A stretch of 64,000 bases of DNA from CAVXFB01 sp963760935 (lineage in GTDB: Bacteria > Planctomycetota > Planctomycetia > Pirellulales > Thermoguttaceae): positions 62,001 to 126,000 of the forward strand of contig CAVXFB010000007.1 of the NCBI GenBank assembly GCA_963760935.1, read 5' to 3'. The translations under genes and the position numbers were made by a program. The first letter of the stretch is position 1. Every line of letters starts with the position of its first letter. Of the stretch, positions 55,175 to 62,404 are shown in pieces. The notes under the pieces are model-generated. The model ran no database searches. It was not told the origin of the DNA and worked only from the letters and a program-made list of their open reading frames with translations.

Positions 55175-56919
55175 GGCTTGTCGGACGTGACGAATGATGG
55201 TTCGAGCAAGGGACCGCTGTCGTCTGCGCCGCCCTCACCCCCGGCCCCTCTCCCGAAGGGCGAGGGGAGAATGATGTCCGTGCCACCCTCGCGTCCGGCG
55301 TCTCTTCCGGGTGGGGAAGGAAGTGGACGTCCCGATCTGAATGCTTGGATGTCGGCCGCCACGGCAGCGCAGTCGGCATAGCGATCGTCCGGGTCCTTGG
55401 CCATCATCCGCGTCACGATCGCGACCACCGTCGGCGGCACGTCGGCAGCTTGCTCCAACGGGAAGGGCTTCTCGTAGGCGTGCTGAAAGATCATTGCCGT
55501 CGGACTATCGGCCGTAAATGGCATCCGCCCGGCCAACAGTTGATACAAGAGCACGCCGAGCGAGTAGATGTCGGCCCGGGCGTCGACCTTCCGGCCGCGG
55601 GCCTGTTCGGGCGAAATGTAATCGACCGTGCCCATGATCACGCCGGTGGCCGTCATGCGATCGCTGTCATCAAGACGGCGGACCAGGCCGAAGTCGACGA
55701 GCATCGCGCGGCCGCTCTCGCGTTCCAGCAGGATGTTGCCCGGCTTGATATCGCGATGGATCAGCCCCCGGGCATGGGCGGCCTGCAAACCGGCCAGGCA
55801 CTGGTCGACAAGTTGCAGGGCCTCGTCCATCGGAAAACGTCCCTGGCGGCCGAGCCGCTCGGCAAGCGACTCGCCGTCGACGTATTGCATGACGAAGAAG
55901 TGATGGCCGGCGTCTTCGCCAATGAAGTAGATTGGCACCACGTTGGGATGGGCGATACTGGCGGCCGCGGTGGCCTCGGCGCGGAAGCGGCGAACGAAAT
56001 CGGCATCACGGGCGAGTTGCGCGGGGAGCACCTTGATGGCCACGTCGCGCTGCAACGTCTCGTCATAACCGCGATAGACGTCGCCCATCCCGCCGCGGCC
56101 GATTTGGCTGATGATGCGGTAGTGGCCCAGTCGGACAAACGGGAGCGGGTCGCCGCCCGACGGCTTGTCGGCCGCGTTCGTGCCCTCGGGCGGCGTATCG
56201 CCATCCAGCACGATAAAGCTGCCGTGGGCCGGTGTTTCATGCGACGAGGTGTCGGCCTCCCGCGCATCGTGCAATTCCGGCGACGCTCCCCATTTTTGCA
56301 CGGCGCCTTCCGGTCCATTTCGACAAGCAGAGACTGTCCCTTTTTTCTCCTCTTGCAGCAGGGCCGCGTCCAGCGCCTCGATCAGTTGTTCGCACGTCTG
56401 GAACCGGTCTGTCGAATCGACGCCTAAGGTTCGCTCCAGCATGGTCCGCGCGACGGCCGGCGCTCGAGCCTTGATCGTTGCATCGTAGATGTAGCAAAGG
56501 ACAGGCTGGCCAGTCACCAGTTGGCACATCAGCGTGCCAAGCTGATACACGTCGATGCGCCGCGGATCGATCGTATAGCCGGCCGCCTCCAACGCCTTGG
56601 CGGCAGCGTCGATCTCCGCAGGCAGCGCGACGCCAGTGCCGCCGGTCAGTTCTGGTGGGCAGAACTCGGGGTCGCTATCCTCGCCGCCTAAGTGCCGCGA
56701 TGCGGGCGGCTCCGGCAGCGTCGGCCGAAATGCTTCGTCAACAGTGACGTCGTCAATACCGACCGACCGGTGAATGCGTCCCGAGCAGTGCAGCGTTTGC
56801 AGATCACGGGCTATCCGCCGCAGCAACTCCAACCGCTCCTTCAAGGTCCACGACGCGTTGTCGGCAAGCAGTTGCGCAAGGGGAATCCGCGACAATGAGT
56901 CAGCAGCGGCCCTTGTCAT
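55000..56919 (-). CDS. Tandem pseudokinase-Ser/Thr protein kinase
   Basis: About 600 meaningful residues. Residues 1-205 resemble a kinase C-lobe without catalytic residues (LHCSGRIHRSVGIDDVTVD in place of HRD...N; later RIDVYQLGTLMCQLVTGQP). A linker leads to a complete Hanks-type kinase: IGRGGMGDVYRGYDETL (Gly loop), VAIKVLP, LIHRDIKPGNILLE, DFGLV, SPEQARGRKVDARADIYSLG and ADCAAVAADIQAF. The frame after residue ~530 runs through a GGEG repeat and then out of register with the coiled-coil segment. Probably the cytoplasmic end of one large membrane receptor kinase of about 1,700 residues. Confidence 0.88.
   Translation of the reverse strand: MTRAAADSLSRIPLAQLLADNASWTLKERLELLRRIARDLQTLHCSGRIHRSVGIDDVTVDEAFRPTLPEPPASRHLGGEDSDPEFCPPELTGGTGVALPAEIDAAAKALEAAGYTIDPRRIDVYQLGTLMCQLVTGQPVLCYIYDATIKARAPAVARTMLERTLGVDSTDRFQTCEQLIEALDAALLQEEKKGTVSACRNGPEGAVQKWGASPELHDAREADTSSHETPAHGSFIVLDGDTPPEGTNAADKPSGGDPLPFVRLGHYRIISQIGRGGMGDVYRGYDETLQRDVAIKVLPAQLARDADFVRRFRAEATAAASIAHPNVVPIYFIGEDAGHHFFVMQYVDGESLAERLGRQGRFPMDEALQLVDQCLAGLQAAHARGLIHRDIKPGNILLERESGRAMLVDFGLVRRLDDSDRMTATGVIMGTVDYISPEQARGRKVDARADIYSLGVLLYQLLAGRMPFTADSPTAMIFQHAYEKPFPLEQAADVPPTVVAIVTRMMAKDPDDRYADCAAVAADIQAFRSGRPLPSPPGRDAGREGGTDIILPSPFGRGAGGEGGADDSGPLLEPSFVTSDKPWQARETGRRRSSAVTPRSSFRNCNPPRSRRMPRWPTISAVAIGWRRCWTKPAVSRRI
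55230..55325. repeat. Two copies of the GGEG/PSPFGRG-type repeat in the kinase linker
   Basis: Two degenerate copies of the dispersed CCCTCACCCCCGGCCCCTC-type element (55230-55274 and 55282-55325) encode PSPFGRGAGGEGG and PSPPGRDAGREGG on the minus strand, directly after the kinase domain. Such elements are common as intergenic filler in many bacteria. Here they interrupt the reading frame between the kinase and the coiled coil. Confidence 0.65.
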
Positions 56920-57033
56920 AACATCTCTCCTTCGAACCGCTAGTATACGTCGCCGGAGGTCGGGATAAAAGAATAGGTCTTCGCGTGCCCTGCCTTACAT
57001 GCCTGCAAACATAAGTCGACCTGTGCCCTCGTC

Positions 57034-58092
57034 TCAACCATGACGGAATATGCGCACTCGCCGCCAAGTCAGCAATCCAGCGGCACCGACAAACAACATG
57101 GCAATGCTGCACGGTTCGGGAACGATCGCCACGCGAAGACTTACAGTGCTCCATCCATCTGTCGGCGAACTGTTATAGCTGCGGTAGGGGGCGGTCATAT
57201 AGTCGGCGTCGAGATTACAATCGCCGCCGCGCAAGCCGCGCACATTGTCACTGATGATGGCCTCGTTCCACTGCCAGAGCTCGCCTCCCATGTCATACGT
57301 GCCATAGGGACCGGGCGAGGCCGCGAACGTGCCGGCTGGTGTCAGGTGGTTCGTTGGATCGGAGTAGCCGCCAGCGTAGTAGTTGGCGTTATTTGTGCCG
57401 CTTGCGGAAATAGCGTTGCTAGGCTCGGCGTCGCTTTGCGTGGGATAGAGCCAATAGCCGGCATTGATTCCGCCGCCCTTGTAGTAGGCTGCTTTGTACC
57501 ATTCGTTCTCCGACGGGATAACGTAGGTGGCCCCGGTGTTGCGCGTCACAGCCATCAGGTCGGCATTTGTGATCGCGCCATTGAGCGTGTAGGCCCCGGT
57601 TTCTGTCGTGCCCGGCCCTTGGGACCCGGTGGGTTGGCCATTTTGCAGCCAGTTGCAGAAACGTGCCGCGCTGCCCCACGTGACACCGAATAGCGGACAG
57701 TTGTCGGCATCGCTATAACTGCCGGCGACCGAGTAGCTGTAGCTACCAGGATTGCCGCTTTGGGTGATGGACAGCGTCGGGTAGAAAGTGGCCATGATCG
57801 GATTGTACAGCCCGTAGGTATCTGTTTCTGCAACGGCGTTGAGGAACTGGCAATATTGGGCCGTCGTCACGTCGTACGTCCCGATCTGGTAGGTGTACCC
57901 TACCGCTCCGTAGAACGTTGGGTCACCATCGGAGATCAGTCTGCTTTGTTCGCCGACGTTGCCTGGATCGCCCACCGTGACGAACTGTAGGCTCGTCTGG
58001 CCTGCCGGCATGTTGAACACGTCAGCCCGTGTGAGACCGGCGGCCAGGACTACGGCAGCAGCGATTGCCAGCATTCCAAAGTGCACTTTCAT
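57034..58092 (-). CDS. SUMF1/FGE-type protein with PEP-CTERM anchor
   Basis: From the ATG at 58092 there are 352 residues. A signal peptide (LAIAAAVVLAAGLTRADVFN) is followed by a formylglycine-generating-enzyme-like fold (YQIGTYDVTTAQYCQFLNAV, NCPLFGVTWGSAARFCNWLQ, YVIPSENEWYKAAYYKG, VRGLRGGDCNLDADYM). The C-terminus VPEPCSIAMLFVGAAGLLTW plus RRVR is a PEP-CTERM sorting signal. The active-site Cys pair of true FGEs is not evident, so a structural or ligand-binding role is likely. Found between the kinase locus and pspA. Confidence 0.88.
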   Translation of the reverse strand: MKVHFGMLAIAAAVVLAAGLTRADVFNMPAGQTSLQFVTVGDPGNVGEQSRLISDGDPTFYGAVGYTYQIGTYDVTTAQYCQFLNAVAETDTYGLYNPIMATFYPTLSITQSGNPGSYSYSVAGSYSDADNCPLFGVTWGSAARFCNWLQNGQPTGSQGPGTTETGAYTLNGAITNADLMAVTRNTGATYVIPSENEWYKAAYYKGGGINAGYWLYPTQSDAEPSNAISASGTNNANYYAGGYSDPTNHLTPAGTFAASPGPYGTYDMGGELWQWNEAIISDNVRGLRGGDCNLDADYMTAPYRSYNSSPTDGWSTVSLRVAIVPEPCSIAMLFVGAAGLLTWRRVRIFRHG

Positions 58093-58176
58093 CTCACACC
58101 TCCCACAACCGTTTTTTGGAAGACGCATAGCCTTCGACACTACAAGCAAGACACAGTGGCGGCCCACATTGGCCGC

Positions 58177-58854
58177 CTACTTGCGCAGCTTTCTCTTCAA
58201 CTCCGCGAGTTCGGATGACACGTCGAGGTCTTCGTCAGGAGTTTCAATATCGTCGGAAGTGCCGCCGGTTTCCATGCCGCGCAGCTCGGCCATCGCCGCG
58301 GCTTCGGCTTCGGCCTGCTCGACCTTGGCCTTCATGCGATCAAACTTGGCGAAGGCGCTTTCATCGATCTCGCAGGTGGCGGTAATGGTCTGGGTGTCGA
58401 TCTTCTTGCGGAACGCGGCCGCCCGCTGCCGAGCCGAGAGAGTCGCCAGATTCCGCTTGGCTTCGGCCAGTTTCGCCTTCATCGCAGACAACTGACAGCG
58501 GAGGCTCACACTGGCCTCCTCGGCCGACTTCAATTGATCCTCCAGCGCGGCCACGAGCTTCTCGTGCTCATTCTTGCGAGTCAGAGCTTTGCGGGCGAGA
58601 TCATCGTTGCCCTCCTCGATGGCCTTTTCTGCCCGGCCCTGCCACTGCTGCTGCCCGGCGCGGTTTCGTTCGAGTTCGCGCACGAGGGTCTTTCCGTTGG
58701 CCATCGCCTTGGCCGTCTGGCTGGTCACTTCGGCAATTGTCTCTTCCATCTCGCGGATGGCTTGCTTGAGCATCTGCTCCGGGTCCTCAAAACCTTCGGT
58801 CAGGTCGTTGAGGTTGGCCGAGATGATATCGGAAATGCGTTTGAAAACTCCCAT
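58177..58854 (-). CDS. pspA: PspA/IM30-family membrane stress protein
   Basis: From the ATG at 58854 (AAGGAGAG upstream) there are 225 residues. It begins MGVFKRISDIISANLNDLTE, the amphipathic membrane-binding helix of PspA/Vipp1, followed by FEDPEQMLKQAIREMEETIA. The rest is a long antiparallel coiled coil (LVAALEDQLKSAEEASVSLR). It stabilises stressed inner membranes by ESCRT-III-like assembly. It lies between a SUMF1-like gene and a rhomboid gene, all leftward. Confidence 0.93.
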   Translation of the reverse strand: MGVFKRISDIISANLNDLTEGFEDPEQMLKQAIREMEETIAEVTSQTAKAMANGKTLVRELERNRAGQQQWQGRAEKAIEEGNDDLARKALTRKNEHEKLVAALEDQLKSAEEASVSLRCQLSAMKAKLAEAKRNLATLSARQRAAAFRKKIDTQTITATCEIDESAFAKFDRMKAKVEQAEAEAAAMAELRGMETGGTSDDIETPDEDLDVSSELAELKRKLRK

Positions 58855-58947
58855 CGTACTCTCCTTCACCGTAGTTGTTTGGGTAACAGGTCATTTTGTG
58901 CTGAACGATTTACTCACGCGGCAGGCAATGGCGCCGGACTGTGCCTG

Positions 58948-59637
58948 CTACCATGCTCCGGCGGATTCGCGATGCGTCACGTATGCCGGCAGCATGAGCA
59001 CCACCCCGATGCCGCAGACTACGCCAAGCAGATGGGCCCCCGGCGTCCAACTGGACACCCACCCGAACGTCCATGCCCTCGCAAAGATCGAGTACAACTC
59101 CATGAGTGGAATCAATAGCAGGCACCACCAGGCGGGCACAGCGATGATGCCCCAACTCAGGAACCAGTTGAGCCCGTACTTCGGCCGACGGACCAGTCCG
59201 AGCAGGAGTGTGAGCGGAAACAGAGCCAAGTAGGCGCTTTCCACCGAAGCCGCCGGCATGAGAATCAATGCGATGGTGACGACGGCAAAAATGGCCCCAG
59301 AGGCGCCGACCAAGCCGACAGGCAGTATCAGTCGAGCGAAGAGGCCGACGGCCACGAGGCACGCCAGGTAGACAAACACATACAGCCCGTTGCCGAGCCG
59401 TCGATTGACCGGATTGCCGAAGACCCATAACACCCACATGTTCAGCACCAGGTGCCAGAAGCCGATGTGGCAAAAGCCGTAGAGCAAGACGCTGAACGGA
59501 CCAGTGCCGGGCCCGACCGGCCAGCTCCAGCCAAACAGGAATACCAACGCGTTTAGCACGATCAGCACGACGTTGGCGACCGGGGCGTTCGTCCTTGCCC
59601 CCGGGTATTTCATTTCCAGCGGGATTGGTAGAAACAT
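58948..59637 (-). CDS. Rhomboid-family intramembrane serine protease
   Basis: From the ATG at 59637 there are 229 residues with six hydrophobic helices. The oxyanion helix carries HIGFWHLVLNMWVLWVFGNP (HxxxN), the catalytic serine is in VGASGAIFAVV (GASG) and the catalytic histidine is in TPGAHLLGVVCG. All needed residues are present, so it is likely active. Targets are unknown; the PEP-CTERM protein and PspA next door are membrane-associated candidates. A longer frame to 59763 adds non-conserved residues. Confidence 0.9.
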   Translation of the reverse strand: MFLPIPLEMKYPGARTNAPVANVVLIVLNALVFLFGWSWPVGPGTGPFSVLLYGFCHIGFWHLVLNMWVLWVFGNPVNRRLGNGLYVFVYLACLVAVGLFARLILPVGLVGASGAIFAVVTIALILMPAASVESAYLALFPLTLLLGLVRRPKYGLNWFLSWGIIAVPAWWCLLLIPLMELYSIFARAWTFGWVSSWTPGAHLLGVVCGIGVVLMLPAYVTHRESAGAW

Positions 59638-59786
59638 GGCACGACTCCTCGCGGTTTGGGAGAAAGGGGGGGACAGTCCCCATTGGTGCAAACTTGACGC
59701 TCGAATGCCCGGTCCTCGCCTTCTTAATGAACTGAGGCGACGGTTTTCGCAGCGGCCGAGCAAAAAATTCGCAATGGAGGGCTGAC

Positions 59787-59845
59787 CGTAGGGTCCGCCG
59801 TGCGGACCTTATGGACGGCTCTTGGTCCGCGAGGCGGACCCTACG
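59787..59845. repeat. Double-hairpin (REPIN-like) element after the sigma factor gene
   Basis: The ends are a perfect 13-bp inverted repeat, CGTAGGGTCCGCC (59787-59799) and GGCGGACCCTACG (59833-59845). Inside lie two smaller hairpins, GGTCCGC-CGT-GCGGACC (59792-59808) and GGTCCGC-GAG-GCGGACC (59824-59840). It begins three bases after the sigma stop and may attenuate read-through. Confidence 0.8.
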
Positions 59846-59848
59846 CAA

Positions 59849-60679
59849 TCAGTGAGTTGCGTCAGAAGACGTTCGGATGATCGAGGTGAGCCGGGTCACG
59901 GTTCGGGCCAGACCGGCACCCCGATTCTTCTTGGCCTGCACGGGATCCAAGCAGTCGTACGCTTGTCGCATCGTCTGCTCAAGCCCGCCGTGCTGTGACA
60001 AATAGCCGCCCAAGCGTCGCCATTCGAGCGTGAACTCCTCGTCGGCCTCTTCGGGGCGGGCGTAATTCTGCACTTGGCCGCGAACCAGTGCTTCAAGCGT
60101 CTCTCCCAGACGCTGCTTCGCGTGTCGGAAAAAGTGGTCGACGGCAGAAGGACTGATGTTCAGGGCCTCAGCGGTCTGGGCGATGGTTAAGCCCTGACAC
60201 AGCCGCCCGTAGAGCACGCGCACGTAATCGACTTGGCCCGCGCGGCAATATTCGGCGGTCAGCGTTTCCACGGCTCTTTGAACGACGTCTTCCACCCAGG
60301 CGGCATAGAATGCGTCCACATGCTCGTCGGCAGTGCCCTCCGGCGGGGCAATCTGCTCGGCTACCTCTCGGAGGCGTTGCTCGCGGTTCGCACGAACGCG
60401 ATTGCGATGCGAGAGCATGTTGCGGACTATACAACACAGCAGCGTCCGCAACTTTGCCGATCGGTTCGATGCCCAACGCACTAGCAACCGCTGCTGCCAG
60501 AGGGCCTCGAACGTCTCGGAAGCCACATCTTCAGCATCATCGATATTCCTAGCGCCCCAGCGCAAAGAAAACCGGCAGATCGGTCCCCAATAATCCGTCA
60601 CGAACTGGCCCCAATCCTCTTCCGAGCCACCGCATGCAAGGCGTTGGACGAGGGTCAAGCGTGTCTGCGGAAACGACAT
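59849..60679 (-). CDS. RNA polymerase ECF-type sigma factor (long planctomycete type)
   Basis: A 276-residue sigma-70 family member. Region 2 includes DAEDVASETFEALWQQRLLV and a -10 recognition helix (LRTLLCCIVRNMLSHRNRVR). Region 4 has GLTIAQTAEALNISPSAVDH plus FFRHAKQRL. The C-terminal ~70 residues beyond region 4 form an added helical domain (FTLEWRRLGGYLSQHGGLEQ), as in planctomycete-specific ECF groups linked to protein kinases. No anti-sigma gene is adjacent, so the downstream PspA/kinase genes are possible targets or regulators. Confidence 0.9.
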   Translation of the reverse strand: MSFPQTRLTLVQRLACGGSEEDWGQFVTDYWGPICRFSLRWGARNIDDAEDVASETFEALWQQRLLVRWASNRSAKLRTLLCCIVRNMLSHRNRVRANREQRLREVAEQIAPPEGTADEHVDAFYAAWVEDVVQRAVETLTAEYCRAGQVDYVRVLYGRLCQGLTIAQTAEALNISPSAVDHFFRHAKQRLGETLEALVRGQVQNYARPEEADEEFTLEWRRLGGYLSQHGGLEQTMRQAYDCLDPVQAKKNRGAGLARTVTRLTSIIRTSSDATH

Positions 60680-60893
60680 GATCGAGTGAACAAGTTGAGA
60701 AGATGACTATCGGATCAGAACGCTCGTACAGCGACCGTGACGAAGCACGGAATCCCGATTCCCATCGTATGAAGGGCGATTCTAACCCAAATTGTGTAGT
60801 TAAGCAATCACAAGTCCCGAGGCCGCGGCGTGCCCACCACTTGCTAATCCATCGCGGTTCGCGAAAATTGCAGTTCACCGCACGGCATGGCAC

Positions 60894-60929
60894 AACTCGG
60901 GTGCAACGCCAAACTCGGGTGCAACGCCA
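60894..60929. repeat. Two tandem 18-bp direct repeats before the cupin gene
   Basis: AACTCGGGTGCAACGCCA occurs twice in direct succession (60894-60911 and 60912-60929), ending 12 bases before the cupin start codon. It lies in the divergent promoter region of the sigma factor and cupin genes and may be a regulator-binding site or a simple duplication. Confidence 0.7.
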
Positions 60930-60941
60930 ACCGAAACGCAA

Positions 60942-61268
60942 ATGGACGTCGCAAACATATTCGCCGAGATACCGAATCAACTCGTAGCCGAGCATTTCAC
61001 CACGCTGCGTACGGCCCAGCGATTGCGCATTGAGCGGATTGTCACGCCGGCGCACGCGCCCGGACCGGGGCCTTGGTACGATCAGGACCAGCATGAATGG
61101 ATTTTGTTGCTGCGGGGGAGCGCGGCCTTGGAGTTTCAAGGCGATGGCGAACCGACGGAGTTGCTGCCCGGGGCGTATTTGAACATCCCTGCGCACCGGG
61201 CGCATCGTGTGGCATGGACCGACGCGCACGAAGAAACTGTCTGGCTGGCAATCCACTACGATCCTTGA
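60942..61268 (+). CDS. Cupin-domain protein
   Basis: A 108-residue single cupin. The first motif is DQDQHEWILLLRGSAALEFQ (one His; Glu present) and the second is LLPGAYLNIPAHRAHRVAWT with a His, followed by VWLAIHYD. It resembles small stand-alone cupins of unknown substrate. Metal ligands appear to be His, Glu and His, which would allow a metal site. It is followed by the hotdog thioesterase gene 59 bp downstream. Confidence 0.85.
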   Translation: MDVANIFAEIPNQLVAEHFTTLRTAQRLRIERIVTPAHAPGPGPWYDQDQHEWILLLRGSAALEFQGDGEPTELLPGAYLNIPAHRAHRVAWTDAHEETVWLAIHYDP

Positions 61269-61327
61269 GCAAACCCAAGTAGAATGTTCATGCGGTGAAT
61301 CCAATCGCCGACCAGGAGACGTTCACT

Positions 61328-61756
61328 ATGCCGGACCACATGGACGAAGTTAAGCATTGTTTTGCTGGCGACCAATTTGCTGCCACTAGCGGCGTGCAAC
61401 TCGTCGAACTGCGGCCGGGCTTTGCCAAAGCTCGACTCGATATTCAGCCGCGGCATCTCAATAGCGTGGGTATTGTGCAAGGGGGAGCGATCTTTACCTT
61501 GGCCGACTTCGCTTTCGCCGTCGCCTGCAATACGTCAGGCCGGGTCGCGGTTGCCGTAAACATGAACCTGTCTTGCATGAAGGCGATTCGGTGCGGCACA
61601 TTGCGCGCCGAGGCATGCGAAGTGTCGCGAAGCAAGCACATCTCGACTTGCACCGTGAGTGTTACCAACGAAAAGGACGAACTCGTCGCGCTTTTCCACG
61701 GTACAGCGTACATCAAAGACGAGCCCTTTCCACCAGAGCCCACAGCACGCTCGTGA
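61328..61756 (+). CDS. PaaI-type hotdog-fold thioesterase
   Basis: From the ATG at 61328 (AGGAGA 8 bases before) there are 142 residues. The hotdog core helix reads NSVGIVQGGAIFTLADFAFA, then NMNLSCMKAIRCGTLRAEA. The usual His-Gly-Gly (H in HGG) is replaced by Gln (QGG), the Asp in ADFAF remains. Acyl-CoA thioester hydrolysis is typical of the family, but the substituted residue leaves activity uncertain. GTG at 61295 is an alternative start. Confidence 0.88.
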   Translation: MPDHMDEVKHCFAGDQFAATSGVQLVELRPGFAKARLDIQPRHLNSVGIVQGGAIFTLADFAFAVACNTSGRVAVAVNMNLSCMKAIRCGTLRAEACEVSRSKHISTCTVSVTNEKDELVALFHGTAYIKDEPFPPEPTARS

Positions 61757-61800
61757 CGGCTGCCCATGAGCCCCATCAATTCAGATAGCGTCGGAGGCGC

Positions 61801-62250
61801 ATGATGAATCGAGTAGAATACGCGGTCTCGCAATTCAAGTCCGGGCTGAATTGCTCGCAAGCGATTTTCTCGGCGTACGCCGGACGATTTGCAGTTGACG
61901 AGCCAACGGCCTTGAAAATCGCCTCGGGTTTTGGCGGCGGCATGGGCCGTAACGCCGAAATCTGTGGCGTCGTCAGCGGGGCTCTGATGGTCTTGGGACT
62001 CTGCTACGGCGGCTGCAACGCCGATTCGGAGACGAAAGAGGCGGTATACGCGCGGGTCAGGCAGTTTACCGAGCGGTTCAAAACACGCAACCAGTCGCTT
62101 GTTTGCCGCGACTTGCTCGGCTGCGATATCGGCACTCCCGCGGGACTGGAGCAGGCAAGGCAGAAAAAGCTTTTTGCAACTACCTGTGTCAAACTGGTAC
62201 GCGACGCCGCCGAGATCCTTGAGGAGATGCTCCCGGCCGATGCATCGTGA
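61801..62250 (+). CDS. C_GCAxxG_C_C family protein
   Basis: A 149-residue cysteine-rich protein. GLNCSQAIFSAY, FGGGMGRNAEICGVVSGALM, LGLCYGGC and a downstream CRDLLGCD match the family named for its CxxxxGCAxxG...C...C pattern, here with ICGVVSG at the GCAxxG position. These proteins are thought to bind a redox cofactor or metal; function is not established. A 23-residue frame with a hairpin follows it. Confidence 0.85.
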   Translation: MMNRVEYAVSQFKSGLNCSQAIFSAYAGRFAVDEPTALKIASGFGGGMGRNAEICGVVSGALMVLGLCYGGCNADSETKEAVYARVRQFTERFKTRNQSLVCRDLLGCDIGTPAGLEQARQKKLFATTCVKLVRDAAEILEEMLPADAS

Positions 62251-62300
62251 AATTGCGTCTCCCCTCAAAAGCGTTATTGCCCGGGGAAGGCACGCTGCGA

Positions 62301-62389
62301 ATGATGATGCTGAAGGCTACGACCAACCAAGGCATTTTCGGCCGGCTGTCCGGCAAGTTCATTAAGAAGCCTTGACCGTTGTAGCCTTC
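62301..62389 (+). other. Possible 24-codon ORF overlapping a large hairpin
   Basis: ATG triplets at 62301-62309 open a 24-residue frame (MMMLKATTNQGIFGRLSGKF plus a short basic end) stopping at 62375. Its region lies in a large hairpin: TGAAGGCTAC (62311-62320) pairs with GTAGCCTTCA (62380-62389), and AAGGC (62329-62333) with GCCTT (62369-62373). A basic peptide, a structured RNA or a bidirectional terminator between convergent genes are all possible. Confidence 0.35.
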
Positions 62390-62404
62390 ACTCTTCTCTT
62401 GGCG

